NCBI GenBank assembly: GCA_021234155.1
Contig: JAJEKV010000033.1
Coordinates: forward strand, 9,023,641-9,087,640
DNA: 64,000 nucleotides
Reading direction: 5' to 3'
Origin: Isoetes taiwanensis
Taxonomy: Eukaryota; Streptophyta; Lycopodiopsida; Isoetales; Isoetaceae
In this document: in pieces, positions 34,775 to 46,547 of the stretch
Layout: each line of letters opens with the position of its first letter
Position numbering within the stretch: position 1 is the first letter of the stretch
Position numbers and translations under genes: made by a program
The notes under the pieces: generated by a model
The model's input: only the letters and a program-made list of their open reading frames with translations
What the model was told of the DNA's origin: nothing
Databases searched by the model: none

Positions 34775-36160
34775 TTAAAGCCAGTAGAGATGATGCAGGG
34801 TTGCTGCCGTATTGCTATGCCAAGCAGTTAATCCGACGTTTGGGACCAAAGCTGCCATAACTCTGAGAAGCGCTAACATGAACACTATTGGTAACCAGAG
34901 AAAAATCATCAAAGCTTTCGCTGGAGTTGGCCTTATTACCGAAACATCAGAGGCCTTATGTAATCTTCTTTCGGCACCTTCCCTGCATCGTTCTTGGAAC
35001 TTACAGTGCAGCATATTTTGAATGATTCCGACGCCATAGCCTGGTAGCTTGAATCTTTTGCAAAGATGCCTGTTTCTGCCTCTTGGTTTGCGAATATCCT
35101 AATTTTGAGAAAGGCAGGAAAAGAACAATTTACGAGGGTTGAAAGAATTGTGCAATTTGGGCAGGAGCAGAGGCCTTCATATGTTTGTATGGCAGCACCT
35201 AGATATAGTATTTCTGCCCTGAGTTGCAATGCTTTTCTACTCCACTCATAAACTAATACCATCCCTCTCAGAGCAAATATACCACACTGTTACCATCATC
35301 ATAGTTTGCAATCAGACTTGCATTACTGCAAGATCCATAGCTGCCCTCATCAACTTGAAGAACGTCATAGATCAGTTAACCGTACTTGCACTAGAAAACT
35401 TGATAATACATGCTGTGTAATTGGCCCCCTTGTCAATAGGAACCTTCCAATCTTTATCACCTATACTGCATTACTCTAGTAGTTAAAGCTTTAGAGAGAA
35501 AAAATTTTAAAGCTAGATCTCTAGCTAGAAGAATTTTAAGAGATTATGTAAAAAAGTACAATGGAAAACATTCTATATGACGGTATTCTTTCAAGAAAAA
35601 CCTGGTTGGGTTGCATCTCTTGACCGTCTCCAGAATGGGAAGATTCACACTGCTATCTTCCCCAGCAAATAGAACTTCGTGTAACATGCGTGAGAGAGAC
35701 AGACCCGTTTGACAATATCTCGTCGTAATAAATCTTAGTGCACCAGATACCTCACCTGTAACACAACAGATTGGGAACATAATAGCCATCGAGTGCATGT
35801 TCTTGGGCTCTGTCAAGATGCGTCTTCTAGACGCGCATGCCATAAAAAGAACTCCTCAAAAGACCGGATACTGAAACCAAGCATTGTAAGCACAAACTTG
35901 TCGAAAGCTGATGCCGCAAGCTCAAAGAATGACGGAATGAAAAGGGCTACAGAAGCTCCAAGCCACTGAAAAGGATACTGCAACAATTTTGTTATAATAC
36001 AGAGGTGAATAATTTTTATCCTATATGATATTGTAATAAAAAGCCCATATATTCACCTGCGAAACTGATGTCGGAAGCTCTCTTGCATAGGCGCAGTGTC
36101 CACAGGCTGATCCGTTGATAATTTCCCGTATGGTTTTCTAAAATATATGCAAGCATTCAG
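34775..36160 (-). pseudogene. Exon-like minus-strand stretches, family not recognised
   Basis: Three protein-like segments occur in minus frames: EWSRKALQLRAEILYLGAA (35250-35190), VTGEVSGALRFITTRY with HEVLFAGEDSSVNLPILE (35763-35640), and FQWLGASVALFIPSFFELA with AFDKFVLTMLG (35990-35880). INGSACGHCAYARELPT lies farther upstream (36115-36065). Splice-like AG and GT sites border some of them. They may be exons of one host gene or pseudogene. I do not recognise the family and assign no function. Confidence 0.4.
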
Positions 36161-36414
36161 AAAGGAATGCCGAAATTTCTTGGATTCGCTTATATAAGCT
36201 AGAAATAACGAAATAATTAGCCACCCAAGGGTCCATCTCCAAAATCAGTCATAAAATTGGAGCGCTTCTAGTATTTCGCGCCTCAAACTGGCATGGATGG
36301 AATAGCAAGCCCAAAGAATGACGGGGGCTACAGAAGCCCTGAAAGCGGACCTCACAAGATACTCTCTGCTGAAAAAAACCAGCCGGAAATAGGTACCACA
36401 GGCCGATCAAATCC

Positions 36415-36690
36415 TTGCAACACCAAAAACGTTATATGGAGAGGATGAGCAGGCCCGGCAACAAAACCCAGACATCCGGATTCCGGCATCCATACTGTTA
36501 CACCAATAGAGAATTTGGATTTACTTGCCAGAAAGATTTATCTATTATATATAGAGCATCCGCCATGCACAAAACAGAATCAGTCGAAATGCTTGGACCG
36601 ATTTTTGAGAAAGGCAGGGAAAGGGCTTGCAGGGCAAGGAATGTAAAGAGCCACCGGAGAGAGAGAAATTTTCGGACTTTTTATTTTTAG
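36415..36690 (+). other. Short ORF of unknown nature
   Basis: A 91-codon plus-strand frame, basic, with no domain or targeting signal. It is followed by a GC-richer stretch (36700-36960). Possibly chance. Confidence 0.15.
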
Positions 36691-36964
36691 TACGCCAGCC
36701 TAACCAAGCCTACAGCCTTCCTTGCAATTCTAGCCTATCCACGTAGCACCTCCACCTCATCAAAAATTGACGTGGCATTAATTTTTGCCCTCCGATCAGT
36801 TTTTTCCCACGATCTACGGCTAAGGAAATTAGAAAATGGTCAGAAATAGGGCACGGAGATGGAGAAAGTCGCGACCTATTTGCTGGACCTGGAAAAAACT
36901 CACAGAGATCGATCGTCCCTTGTAGAAAAAAGCCTCCCCTTCCTTTAGTTTTAGTTTCTCTTAG

Positions 36965-37201
36965 TTGCAAATTGCGCTGTCTATGGCTATGGCTATGGCC
37001 GACGCCCTCATCCTCCTTGCCTATTCGACTATAGCTCTTGTCAGCATCCCCTACTCTGCCATAGCCAGAAGCTCCACGCCAGAGCTTCTTTTTGGCAAAC
37101 AAAATCCTCAATTTTCAATTTCTAACCCCTTTTTTATGCATTTTGGTGAAGCCTTTATTGTGATCTCCCTGCTTGCCTTGTGTTTTCTTGCAGGCTTTTA
37201 G
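36965..37201 (+). CDS. Small hydrophobic ORF, unrecognised
   Basis: A 78-codon frame beginning MAMAMADALILLAYSTIALV, with two predicted hydrophobic segments (residues about 8-26 and 55-76). It follows a pyrimidine-rich stretch like a 5' leader (36930-36964). A faint likeness to the membrane part of ethylene receptors (ILLAYSTIAL versus IALAYFSIPL) is too weak to use. It could be a first exon or chance. Confidence 0.25.
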   Translation: MQIALSMAMAMADALILLAYSTIALVSIPYSAIARSSTPELLFGKQNPQFSISNPFFMHFGEAFIVISLLALCFLAGF

Positions 37202-38832
37202 GCCAATTCTAATCACAGGGCCATCTCTAACAGTTGCGCCGGTAGCTTTTCCGTCGGGGGATATCGGCTATTTGTCTTTGCCTTTGCATGCGGGGTTATT
37301 TACTTGATTTTGTTTCGGGCACAAACATTTCGGCCTTCCCTGTGCGGACCTCGGATGATCTTCAAGAGTAGACTATTTCAAAGCAGGGTTATTTTGGTGC
37401 AATTGTTCTTGCGGCTATATCCGGATTTTTTTTCCTTTTGGTATCCCTTGCCCATTTTGGGGATCCTTGCCCATTTTGCCTCCCCGTTTCCGACATCCAT
37501 TGACCTCTGTTAATAGGGGGCGATTTCGGATCATACGCTACCACCTAATCATTGAATCAATTTCTAGAAAGTGCTATTTTCGCTCATTTGCTACCACATG
37601 TTGATTTCCCCGCGGTTTGAACTTTTCCTCCGATACCGGTGTTTATTATGGAATAAACTTTTGTGAGAGATCTTTTTCTTGCATCCGGTTGTTTTGCCGG
37701 GTTACCGCCATGCCTAGAGTCCATGCTAGAAAAGTCATTGCAATCCAAGTACCAATTTTTGGAGGCACAGTAGTCGTGGACCGGTTTGTGCGATCAACAT
37801 CATCATTTCATTCTCGAAAAATTTTGTTTGTGCTTCCCAATTGTTGTTTACTTGGTTGGAGAAGCGATTCTTATTCTTCAAGGCACTTGGATCCATGGTT
37901 CTTCATGCATTTCTTTTCTACCTTGTAATCGCTAACCAAATGATGCGGGACTTCGACCATTCCGGATAAGCTCTCTATTTTTCTAGTGGTTATGGTAAGT
38001 TCGATTGATTTGATGCCGTAAGTGTCTGCTTTTCTAGTTTATGATAAATTTGATTGGTTCTTTGGCACTCGTGAATTTTGCATTTATAATCTTGCCTTTA
38101 TTTGTATCCGCCGCTATAGATTCTCAAGATACTTTTCTTAGTCTTATTAGCCCGTCTTCTTGATTATTGTAAGTAGTCTGCCAGTTGGGTTAGGCTTGTT
38201 TAACCTTGTTTAGGATTGTTCTCTTTGTTCCGCTTGAGTTCGATTTGGAATCATGCATCACCGTTTCATGTCTTTGCATGTAGACTTTACTCCATCCACA
38301 TTTACAAAAGGAATCACCAACTGTTAATATTCCACGTTTCTTCTTTGTGATGAATAACACACTCATTAAAAGTCACCCATTCTTTACTTACCGTTCCTCG
38401 CTCTAATTTTGATGTGAGTGTGTAACTATTAGTATGTTTAACTTGAATATGTATGCGTAACTTCGGTGTATTGCACTCGCTTTTCCTCCAAAGTTGTTAG
38501 TTCCAAAGACGTAATTCCTTGGCCATTTCTTTGGGCATCAAATCGTATTTCGGGCTTTCCTTAGCTATTGTTATATTTGCATCATGCAATTTATATCTCT
38601 TCCAAGTAAAGTTAACTCTGGTTCTATTGTACCACTTGAATCTTATTTCAAGCAGCATTTATGCTGCCTGATTTATTCCTTGAAGAAAGGTTTAACTTTA
38701 AACGTGGCATCCTTGCTTCCAATAGCCAGGTGATAGGTGGCAGATCATGTCAATTTTTGTAAGCTATTTAGCATTGTATAGCTTGTTCGAAATTATATTT
38801 AGTTGTAAGTACAGTCTCACTGCACAATTCGT
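37202..38832. other. Gene-free stretch
   Basis: No domain, repeat or mobile-element end was seen in 1.6 kb. The only longer frame (37617-37928) shows no recognisable feature. Confidence 0.5.
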
Positions 38833-38849
38833 AGCTGGGTGCAAAATCG
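38833..38849. repeat. Left terminal inverted repeat (Sola-like element)
   Basis: A 17-base end inverted relative to 46531-46547. The next bases (GTACTGGGTA versus CTAGTGGGGTA) are also similar, so the repeat may extend to about 28 bases. Confidence 0.75.
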
Positions 38850-39019
38850 GTACTGGGTAGCAGAAATCACCGTCCGGACGCCGCTTACAAGTGCTTAAAA
38901 TCGGTGTGTTTTAAACACGACGTGCGTGATTGAAGTATTGACATGTAGGGTGCGCGCCCGTCAAATGACAGGCTGAGAGAATCATGAACATGTTTGGTGC
39001 CGGAAACATGAATGCCTGT

Positions 39020-39047
39020 AGCCCGCCATATTCCTGGATGGCGGGCT
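39020..39047. repeat. Perfect hairpin near the left end of the Sola-like element
   Basis: AGCCCGCCAT and ATGGCGGGCT form a perfect 10-bp stem around an 8-base loop, about 185 bases inside the element. Confidence 0.8.
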
Positions 39048-39159
39048 AACCCATCTTGAATTCAAGCAAAATGGAGGGACTAATTGTTTCCAAGAATTGC
39101 CTGAACCGGAATTCAACAATTTGCCCTCACCAATTCAAAGAATACACGAAATCCGGGAT

Positions 39160-41480
39160 AGAAGAAACCCAATTCCTCTCCCGCTCAATTTCTGAGAGCC
39201 ATTGATGCAGCAAGGAAGAGAGATCAGAGGCAGAGATTGTATGCAAAGAAGGTAGCAATGAAGAATTCCCCTTCTAAAGATTCGCCTTCAAAGACTAATA
39301 AGAAATTGAGGCGAAAGTGACCCATGAGAATAAGAGAAATTTCAGGAGAAATTTATGAAGTATTCAACCAAATTAGTACAAATGTTGATGACAATGACAA
39401 AGGCCGCATCATTGATGTCTTCTTTGGAGGGCAAGAGATTTACCAATTGCTTCTATAAAGAAATCTAAGGTGTTACTATGGCCGAAAGCAAATGGTGAAG
39501 AATTTGAAGGAAACAATGCAAGAACATAAGTTTGAGAGGAATTATGACATGCCAGGCAAGGAAGTCCACCCCGATAATGGCAAAGAAGCAGGTACAAATG
39601 GTGTCAAGCCATTGAATCAAAGTGGTGGCAGATTTGCTCAAAGCATCCCTTAAAAAACAATTTCAAATGCTTTTCAAAGAAGGGTGCAAGCTAACAAAGG
39701 GGAAGGACCTTGGTCAATATTCAGGAGGAGGAAGCGGATGGATAGCATGTTAGATCACAATAGAGAAGCTGTTATCAAGTTCTGGACAGAAAATACAAGA
39801 GTTTCTCCATACAAGAAAGACGTGAGGAAGTATGTATCGAGATGTGAATAAAGATGGAACATCCAATTCACCTTCTTGAAGTCAGCCAAGTAAGTATTCA
39901 TCCTATATTGTAGGGTTCATTATATGTAGCATTTATTTGGCATTCACACGATTTCCCCTAGCTTGCAATTCTACCTCAGGTTTAGAGAGGAGAATCCTCA
40001 TATCAAAATTGCATTGCAGACTTTTGAGAGGTTGAAACCTAGTTTTGTAAGGAGGATGCGTGAGAGGCATACATGCTGTTGCATTTACCACTTGAAATTT
40101 GAATACATCATGCAAGGATTGAACAGGCTGAGAAAATCGGGTGGAGTTCATGACAATTGCAACCGCCAATCGCGGAGATTTGTGGCCCCGCCCGTAATGT
40201 GCAGCCAAGGAGCATACAATCAAGTGTACCAAAGTTGATTTATGGAGACAAGTGGTCCGCGCAAAGCAAAGGTGATGATGAGGAGTGGTTTGATCATAAC
40301 CGCTTGATGTTGGCGTGTAAAAATGTGGGTTGGATAGAATTAGAAAATGTCCATGTGAAATGGATGGCACGGGTTCAAGACTAGTTACTTGGAAGACATT
40401 TGAAAAGCAACCTCGTGGGACCAGACAGAGAATTTGGGATCCAAGAAAGGCTTTGAGGTACAAACCCGTCTTGAGATTAGTACGTATGACGTAAGTCCCA
40501 AAGAATTTCAAGAGGAAGTGAAGAAGGTAATATCAGATTTTGTTCCACATAATTACATAGCACATTGGCGTGCCAATCGGTTTAAACAATGTGTGTCATC
40601 ATTTTTAAGATACAATTGTATCCGTTATTGACTTTGCAGTAAAATTACAAAGATCAAGATCCGTAATGAGCCCCAGTCAATGCACCGCATACGCATCAAG
40701 TTTCTATACTTGTTCACATAACATATAGGCATGACAAAAAGTGCCGATATTCCCGTTCTCGTAAGTGCGGAAGAAGACCGCCCAAAGAAGAGAACAAAAA
40801 GAAAGGTAAGGTTGGAGCAGATCAGAATAGACTCAACAACGGTAGGGAAGATCATAAAAGAGACTCACTTTTACATTTCGATGATAAAGTGCATGACTCA
40901 TTATTTGTGGAACACTGCCTACAAAAGCATGTTGCATGGCTTAAGGAACAGGAAATAGAGTATGAGAAGCATTGGTTTTGGAGTGATGGTCGCTCATCAC
41001 AATTCAAGTCGAAAACCTTTTTTTTTTTTCTTAGGCGTGTACTTCACAATCAATGACAAGGAAATAGTGTGGAACTACTTTGCCACCGCTCATGGTAAAG
41101 GTGAACATGATGGTGCAGTCTTTGTTATCAAAAGGTCGCTAAGTAAGGAACAACTCAAACCCAATGGTGTGCAAATCGAGGCATGCTAAAGATATTGTAA
41201 AATTTCGTGGTACATATTTCAAAGAAGATCTACCGGTCGATGAAACAGATGAGATCAAAAGATATTTTTTGGGAAATTGAACCCTTTGTTGTGGCAAACA
41301 TGGAAGAATATGAAATTGAAACACTCAAAGGCACAAAGAAGATTCAATCAGACGACCTGGCTGCCAGGACTAGACCAAACAGCTTGCTCATAGATGCCCG
41401 TCATGTTTTTCTTTCGTTTTGCATGGATCATAATTGGGACTCCCGCATCAATACAGGTAGATTAGGAAAGTGGGAGGTAA
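39160..41480 (+). pseudogene. DDE transposase, Sola-like family (decayed)
   Basis: A basic N-terminal part (AARKRDQRQRLYAKK; KTNKKLRRK) is followed by IKFWTENTRVSPYKKDV at about 39777-39830. LQTFERLKPSFVRRMRERHT is next, then CCCIYH (about 40015-40090). The core comes next: a DFA block at about 40628, NEPQSMH (about 40667-40685), HWFWSDGRSSQFKSK (about 40970-41015) and WNYFATAHGKGEHDGA with IKRSLSKEQLK (about 41070-41160). The aspartates of DFA, SDG and possibly GEHD would be the catalytic triad. The same chain of blocks occurs, as I remember it, in Sola-type transposases of mosses and cnidarians. Several frame changes and internal stops inactivate it. Confidence 0.7.
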
Positions 41481-42404
41481 CCCGACTTAAAACCAGGAGT
41501 TGAGAAGAAAAAGGAGACTCTTGAACAAGCCAATGAATGGATCAGTAATTTGGTAGAGGTAGGTGACAATTTTGGCAAATGAATGCCGAGGTAGACAATT
41601 CGGAGGGTGTGGACTTCTACATCCTCAAGTGCATGTAACCCAAATGCACACTTGAAGATTCATACAAAGATGGATGGGGCAAAAATTTGGAGTGCATGAG
41701 GTTATCTTAAGTGGATTGTATTATCAATTCTTGGGTAATTTCAAGTATATGTTGCTCACTAAACAACCCAAGCCTCCGTGCACAGACCATGTGGTAAGAT
41801 ATCCTAAAATTGATATGGAAAAGTAGAAGGCACAGACATGTATGAGAATTTCACAGAGACCCATGAAAAAATTATGGCAGCCTCCCAATAACAATGTAAT
41901 TGTTTGACACTTAACGAAATTGATGTTATTCTTTTCAAGTGATTTGTTGTTCCAAACACCTAAGCATGTAAGCACATATTTTTATATATATTAACAATAG
42001 TGAGGATGCACAAGGGTGGTGTGCATGGACACGCACTTCAAAATGAAGATTGAATTGTTGTTTATAAGAATGTAGATTTGTGACATTGGAATAAGGTTCA
42101 ATTATTTATTTTGGTACCATCACTATCCCAACATTCTTGGCAAAAAATATATTGTCATAAGCGTTTCCTCGATGTGACATGTGTCAATTCGAGTAGTCAT
42201 AATGAAATATTGCAGCCTGGTTCTTTAATTAATTGTTCCGTGGCGTGTGAGGTTTATCGTGACACCGACGCGCTAAGCATGTGACTTAAGCAAGAGGGCT
42301 TCACAAGCACACGCCTCCGCCTACAAGCTCTCCGCCAATTCATCCGCCCCGCCAATTCCTCCCTCTCAGACTCCGCCTAACTGCATTCCTCCCAATCCTC
42401 CCAA

Positions 42405-43010
42405 GATGAAGCGAGCACATAGCGAGGAGCCGAGGTCACCAAGGGCTTTTACTAAGCGTAGAAGAGGTGTTCCTCCACTCTTCCCCCCGCCCGGGTGCTT
42501 GCCGCCTCCCACTGCTGCCTCCTCTCCCGCCCCTCCCCTGCCTCCCGCTTTGAGGAGTTGATTCGATTCTCATCTTCCGATTCCTATGAGGAATCAGAAA
42601 ATGAGGAATCGGAAATGAATTCGTAGAATATGTCACCGCCGTGATGGGGATGGATAGGCGTAAGAAGAAGAAGAGGAAGAGGAAGAGGAAGAGGAAGAGG
42701 AAGAGGAAGAGGAAGAGGAGGAGGAGGAAGAGGAAGAGGAAGACGAGGAAGCCGACTTGGAGGAGCCTGTGGCTTTCCTTAAAGGTACATGCAAATTTTC
42801 ATTTGTTTTTCTGTTTTCATTTTTTCGTTTGTTTAATCTTCGTTTTGTTTAATTTTTTCGCTTGTTTCATTTGTTGCAGATAGAGAATGAATGCAGGAGC
42901 AGATGAAGATGAAGAAGACACCCCTTGAAGAAGACACCCCCCTTGAAGAAGACACCCCCTTGATGAAGAAGACAACCCCCTTTGAAGAAGACACCCCTTT
43001 GAAGAATACA
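42405..43010 (+). CDS. Basic/proline-rich then acidic low-complexity ORF in the Sola-like element
   Basis: An ATG at 42405 opens MKRAHSEEPRSPRAFTKRRRG, nuclear-localisation-like, followed by proline-rich sequence to a stop at about 42561. In another frame the GAAGAGGAA tract (42658-42757) encodes a long glutamate run ending DLEEPVAFLK at a GT donor (42785). After a CAG acceptor at about 42880 comes a series of EEDTPL-type repeats (42905-43010). It could be a small two-exon accessory protein. No fold is recognised. Confidence 0.4.
42658..42757. repeat. (GAAGAG)n-type microsatellite
   Basis: About 100 bases of tandem AAGAGG/GAAGAG hexamers with a few GAGGAG variants. Confidence 0.9.
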
Positions 43011-43065
43011 TCGGCCTCGGGGCCAAAATTTTGTAAAAATTTTGTAAAAATTTTGTAAAACTTTT
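42905..43065. repeat. Two short tandem arrays
   Basis: About six units of a 16-18 base word (TTGAAGAAGACACCCCC) lie at 42905-43010. A 12-13 base word (AAATTTTGTAAA) is repeated four times at 43025-43065. Confidence 0.85.
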
Positions 43066-43884
43066 GTACATTGGCCTAATGGCCTTTTTTATAAAAATCT
43101 TGTTTACCATCAAACTTTGTTGTAACTTTGTTTCTTGTTTCATTGAGATCTCTTCTTCTTCATCTATGAAATGTTATTTTTGTCTATCTATCAAATTTAT
43201 GAAGTTCAATTCTGTAAGCATCCATTCAGATCTCGCTTGAATGTAAAAAAGGTTTCTAGCTCTTTCATTAGTTTCAAACACTAAGCATTTTAATCACTTT
43301 TCAGAAGCAATTGAGTGTTAACTGGAACACACGAGCACTTATGCAATAAAATGACTACCTTTAAACAGTTATATGGCTTAACAATAAGCACCTTGACCTT
43401 ACCGCATGACAAGAAGCACATGATGACATTAAGCAACTACATAAAAGTATCTCACATTTGCAAGACAATAAGCAAAGATTCCGCCATTAAGACTCAAACC
43501 ATAGCACTTGCGGGCAATTTTTTTTTTTAAGCACTTGATAAGTTTTAAGCATCCCTTTCACCAAGATTGAAGTATATATAAACAATATAGCAAAAACTTA
43601 TAGACAAGTCCGCATTGAACTACATAAACAATATAGCAAAACATTCTTAAATTAAGATAAAGATGGTACATGAAAAGTGTAGGATTCCTTGGCCTAAATA
43701 AATGACAAACAGACCAATAATCATGGAGAATGACAAGCGCCATCACCATAAACCTTCTCCAATTCCTCCTTCACAAACCTCGCAGAATCAAGAATTTTTC
43801 CGTAAAGTCTTTCCAAGCATAGCTTCATAATCTTTCTATCCTGCCTTAGGCCAAGGCTTGTATCTATGTGTATTCTTCACCAAG
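43066..43884. other. Spacer within the Sola-like element
   Basis: AT-rich with no coding signal. A small direct repeat (AACAATATAGCAAAA) occurs at about 43581 and 43627. It separates the plus-strand ORFs from the minus-strand phosphatase-like gene. Confidence 0.5.
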
Positions 43885-44480
43885 ACTTCATTTCTTCCTC
43901 GCCTTGGCTGCAAGATTTCTTCTATCTTTGGGGTGAGTAATCGGGTAGCACTTCATCATGGACATCCATCTTGAACGCAGTACCCAGCAAATTTCCGAGT
44001 GGTTTGCTAAGGTAAGACTTGTACAATGAATCATCAAGAAGCAAAGTCTTACCCGAGAATCTTGGGTATGACTCATATATTTTCCCAAGTGGTTTCATCA
44101 TGATCGGACATACCTGTGTTTGTTAGGGTGGTGAAAACTCGGTCTGCACACATTTTTCCCCGTCCCCATACAAATTAAATCGTCCCTCAAACGGACATAG
44201 TACTTGCAAAGACATCTTCCACATTGGAGAGTTGCATTGATGACCATATACCAACACAACACTTCAGAATAAAGTCTTCAAGAAGAACACCGCTTCGGTC
44301 CGAATATCACTTTCTTTCTCGCTAGTGTATGTCATTGTCAATCCCGCTTCCAAGCATATGTGTTCATTTGCACCAAATGTTTTTACCAACACACCATTTA
44401 AATCCAAGACAATGAGTTTATCTTTACCGGGCAAATCAATATTTAGTACGTTGGAACATCCCCGAATACCTACACAAATG
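43885..44480 (-). pseudogene. FCP1/NIF-like phosphatase domain in the Sola-like element
   Basis: Minus-strand segments read KLIVLDLNGVLVKTFGA at about 44422-44385, where FCP1 phosphatases have a DxDxT/V box (here DLNGV, the second aspartate replaced by Asn). GIWSSMQLSNVEDVF follows at about 44250-44210. Then comes IMMKPLGKIYESYPRFSGKT, continuing LLLDDSLYKSYLSKPLG at about 44100-43990. KPL..I and LLLDDS..K match the C-terminal half of the HAD/FCP1 fold. Family members dephosphorylate proteins such as RNA polymerase II tail. The Asn at the second Asp may make this one inactive. It is frameshifted several times and encoded opposite to the transposase. Confidence 0.65.
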
Positions 44481-45241
44481 TGAATTACTACATGAATAAA
44501 TAGATGAAGATGAAAATGAAAAATGGGTTGAATGTGGAAACCTTTTTCAGATCAACAGCAGGATTCTCTCGACCTAACAGAATGACAGTGTAATCCTACA
44601 ATGAATGCAACAAAAGAAAATCAATAATATTCAATGTTTTAATCAACACTAAGTTGTGGCCTTCTTGCCCAACAATGCCCATACCCCCTTCCGGGGTTAG
44701 TAATGGCAAAGCAATCACTTGTTGAAGATCGCTCACCTGAAACTTGAGGGCCTCGATTCTGCATTTTCTTGAGAACACACTTCGATATGTGTGGTGTCAT
44801 GATTGAGACCGCTTCGTGATCTTTTGCATAGCTACTTCTTGTTCTCTTTCTTGTAGCCCGAACAACTACTTTGCTATCCTCCGCCTTACCCCTCTTTGTT
44901 CTTCCTCGCCTTTCCTTTCTCGCAAATATTCAGCCAAGTTGCCCTCATCCGATGGAATTACTCCCTCAACTTCCTTAGGTGCTTCATTAGGGTACAATCG
45001 GGTCTGTTGTTTTTCCACAACCGGTGTGCCGTGGTTTACAGCTTCTTCTATAGCTTCTTGGATGCCTTCTTGACCGGGTGGTGGTGGTTCTCATTGTTGC
45101 AATCAAATCAGTCACAATTGACTGTATCCTATAGGACTTTGCAGGTGTTGTGCATCTTCAAATGGCACCATTGTCCTTCTTTGAACCCTCAACGGTGAGA
45201 CCTCAATTGCGGTGACGGATTAACACATCCTTTTTGGTGTA
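44481..45241 (-). pseudogene. Middle part of the minus-strand cargo gene
   Basis: Protein-like pieces in minus frames (RKRTRSSYAKDHEAVSIM at about 44845-44795; CRIEALKFQVSDLQQVIAL at about 44765-44700) suggest exons between the finger and the phosphatase domain. No domain can be named. An AG just before the piece at about 44600 may be an intron end. Confidence 0.35.
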
Positions 45242-46400
45242 CTATTTGAAGCACCCGCAACATGGCCAAAACCTAGCTCGTCGCAAATACACCCTCCGCA
45301 CCTTTCCGTGGCAACCATGAATACATTGTCCTCCTCTCAACAATGAACAACAAGCTATATGATACTCATGTTGGCAATTCAAGCTAAACTTAACCTCGTA
45401 AGCTTTAGTGAATTCCGCATCACATGCCGAACATGTATAAAATGAATCTTCCACTAGCAACTTATCTCGTATAATAGTAGAGATGCTAAATGTTGCAGGA
45501 GTATCCATTTTCAGCTTCCACAAATTGTTTATGTAGAAATGCAGAAGTCTCTGTTCTTCTTCGAGAACTTTTAACTCCTCCTCAAGTTTGAGTTTACGTT
45601 TGACCTGCTCATTAACAGATGTAGGGTTCATTGCTTTTTGTACCTTGTTCCTGTGCCAAGTTTCCATCTGGACAGTCTGCTCCAAATCTTTAATTTCGCC
45701 TCCAACTCACATGTTGATTGCTTGAACTCCTCCTGTTTTGTAGCCAAATCATTTGTGGCCTGTCTTAAACTGTTTTCAGCCTCTTCCAACATCATTTTCT
45801 GTAATTCAGAGGCCTTCTCATTGCCTTTCAGCTCACTTCCTACTGCTTCCAGATTCTTTGTGATAAGTAAAACTGATTTTCCAATCTCCTGTACTGCATT
45901 CTCTAAGGTTTTTATGTTTTCATCACATGCACTGACCTCATTTGATCCAGCTGCCACCTTTGGCTTTGCCTTCATTTCAGTTTTCCTAACATGTGCTACA
46001 ACATCCCGCCTCTGTTTTTACTTGTCTATTGTTGTGGTATCTTTGACATTGCACAAAGAAATGCAGCCCGGATTTACTTTGTGTTCCTCGGGTGCAAGTA
46101 TTGATCTAGTGCAATTTTCAAACGCAAAAGCAAGGGCCGCTTGCTTTCTTTTCTTTGTTGTGACAATTCTTGTAGATTTTTCGGCAGAGTGTTTCCAACT
46201 TCTCTTGAAGATGCTCCTTTGCACAGTGCCATTTTATCTTTCCCTTGTTCAACTTCTTTGTCCAAACAGAATCCCAATCTCGATCCGTGACATTATTTTC
46301 CAACCAAGCTTCTTCCTCGTGGGGCTTCACCCCGAATTGCACAGACCTCTGATGGTGTGAAAATCATCCGCCCGCTCCATGCCTCCATCGTCAACAAGCG
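45242..46400 (-). pseudogene. Coiled-coil and Cys/His-finger part of the minus-strand cargo gene
   Basis: From high to low coordinate: WLENNVTDRDWDSVWTKKL at about 46310-46255, then a Lys-rich segment. A heptad-rich coiled coil follows at 45975-45640 (KTLENAVQEIGKSVLLITK, LQKMMLEEAENSLRQATND). A second coil is KLKLEEELKVLEEEQRLL at about 45600-45540. It ends in a Cys/His cluster at 45440-45290: YTCSACDAEF, then LNCQHEYHIACCSLL and CIHGC. This resembles a RING/PHD-like zinc finger. Overlapping frames show frameshifts near 46300, 45980 and 45660. Together with 44480-43885 it could have been one finger-coil-phosphatase gene. Confidence 0.55.
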
Positions 46401-46547
46401 GTGAAACACCGATCCGAAGTTTTCGCGCCAGGGAAAAAGGAGGGAGAAGGGCGTGATTCGCTTCGATGTTCAAGGAAGTTTCAAAGACTTAAAGTGCTTA
46501 AACGCTTCGCCAAAAGTTGTACCCCACTAGCGATTTTACACCCAGCT

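Larger units (their letters stand above)
38833..46547 (+). mobile_element. Sola-like DNA transposon, 7.7 kb, with phosphatase-like cargo
   Basis: Terminal inverted repeats: AGCTGGGTGCAAAATCG at 38833-38849 and CGATTTTACACCCAGCT at 46531-46547 (one mismatch in 17). Flanking bases (TCGT / GTTA) do not form a clear target duplication. Contents: a plus-strand DDE transposase pseudogene (39160-41480), a plus-strand basic then acidic ORF (42405-43010), and a minus-strand region with coiled coil, Cys/His finger and FCP1-like phosphatase domain (46400-43885). The Sola assignment rests on remembered transposase motifs. Confidence 0.72.

Noticed and set aside
36965-37201. Ethylene receptor N-terminus
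   Set aside because: A short likeness (ILLAYSTIAL) only. The ethylene-binding Cys/His residues and the spacing of the helices are not present.
42641-42883. Lysine/arginine-rich plus ORF
   Set aside because: It reads the GAAGAG microsatellite out of frame. The acidic frame continues into non-repeat sequence and a donor site.
45638-46360. 240-codon plus-strand ORF
   Set aside because: It is the antisense of the coiled-coil and Lys-rich cargo. Its Phe/Ser/Leu-rich composition is that of an antisense shadow.
38833-46547. Four-base target duplication expected for Sola elements
   Set aside because: Left TCGT and right GTTA do not match. I kept the element call on inverted ends and transposase motifs only.
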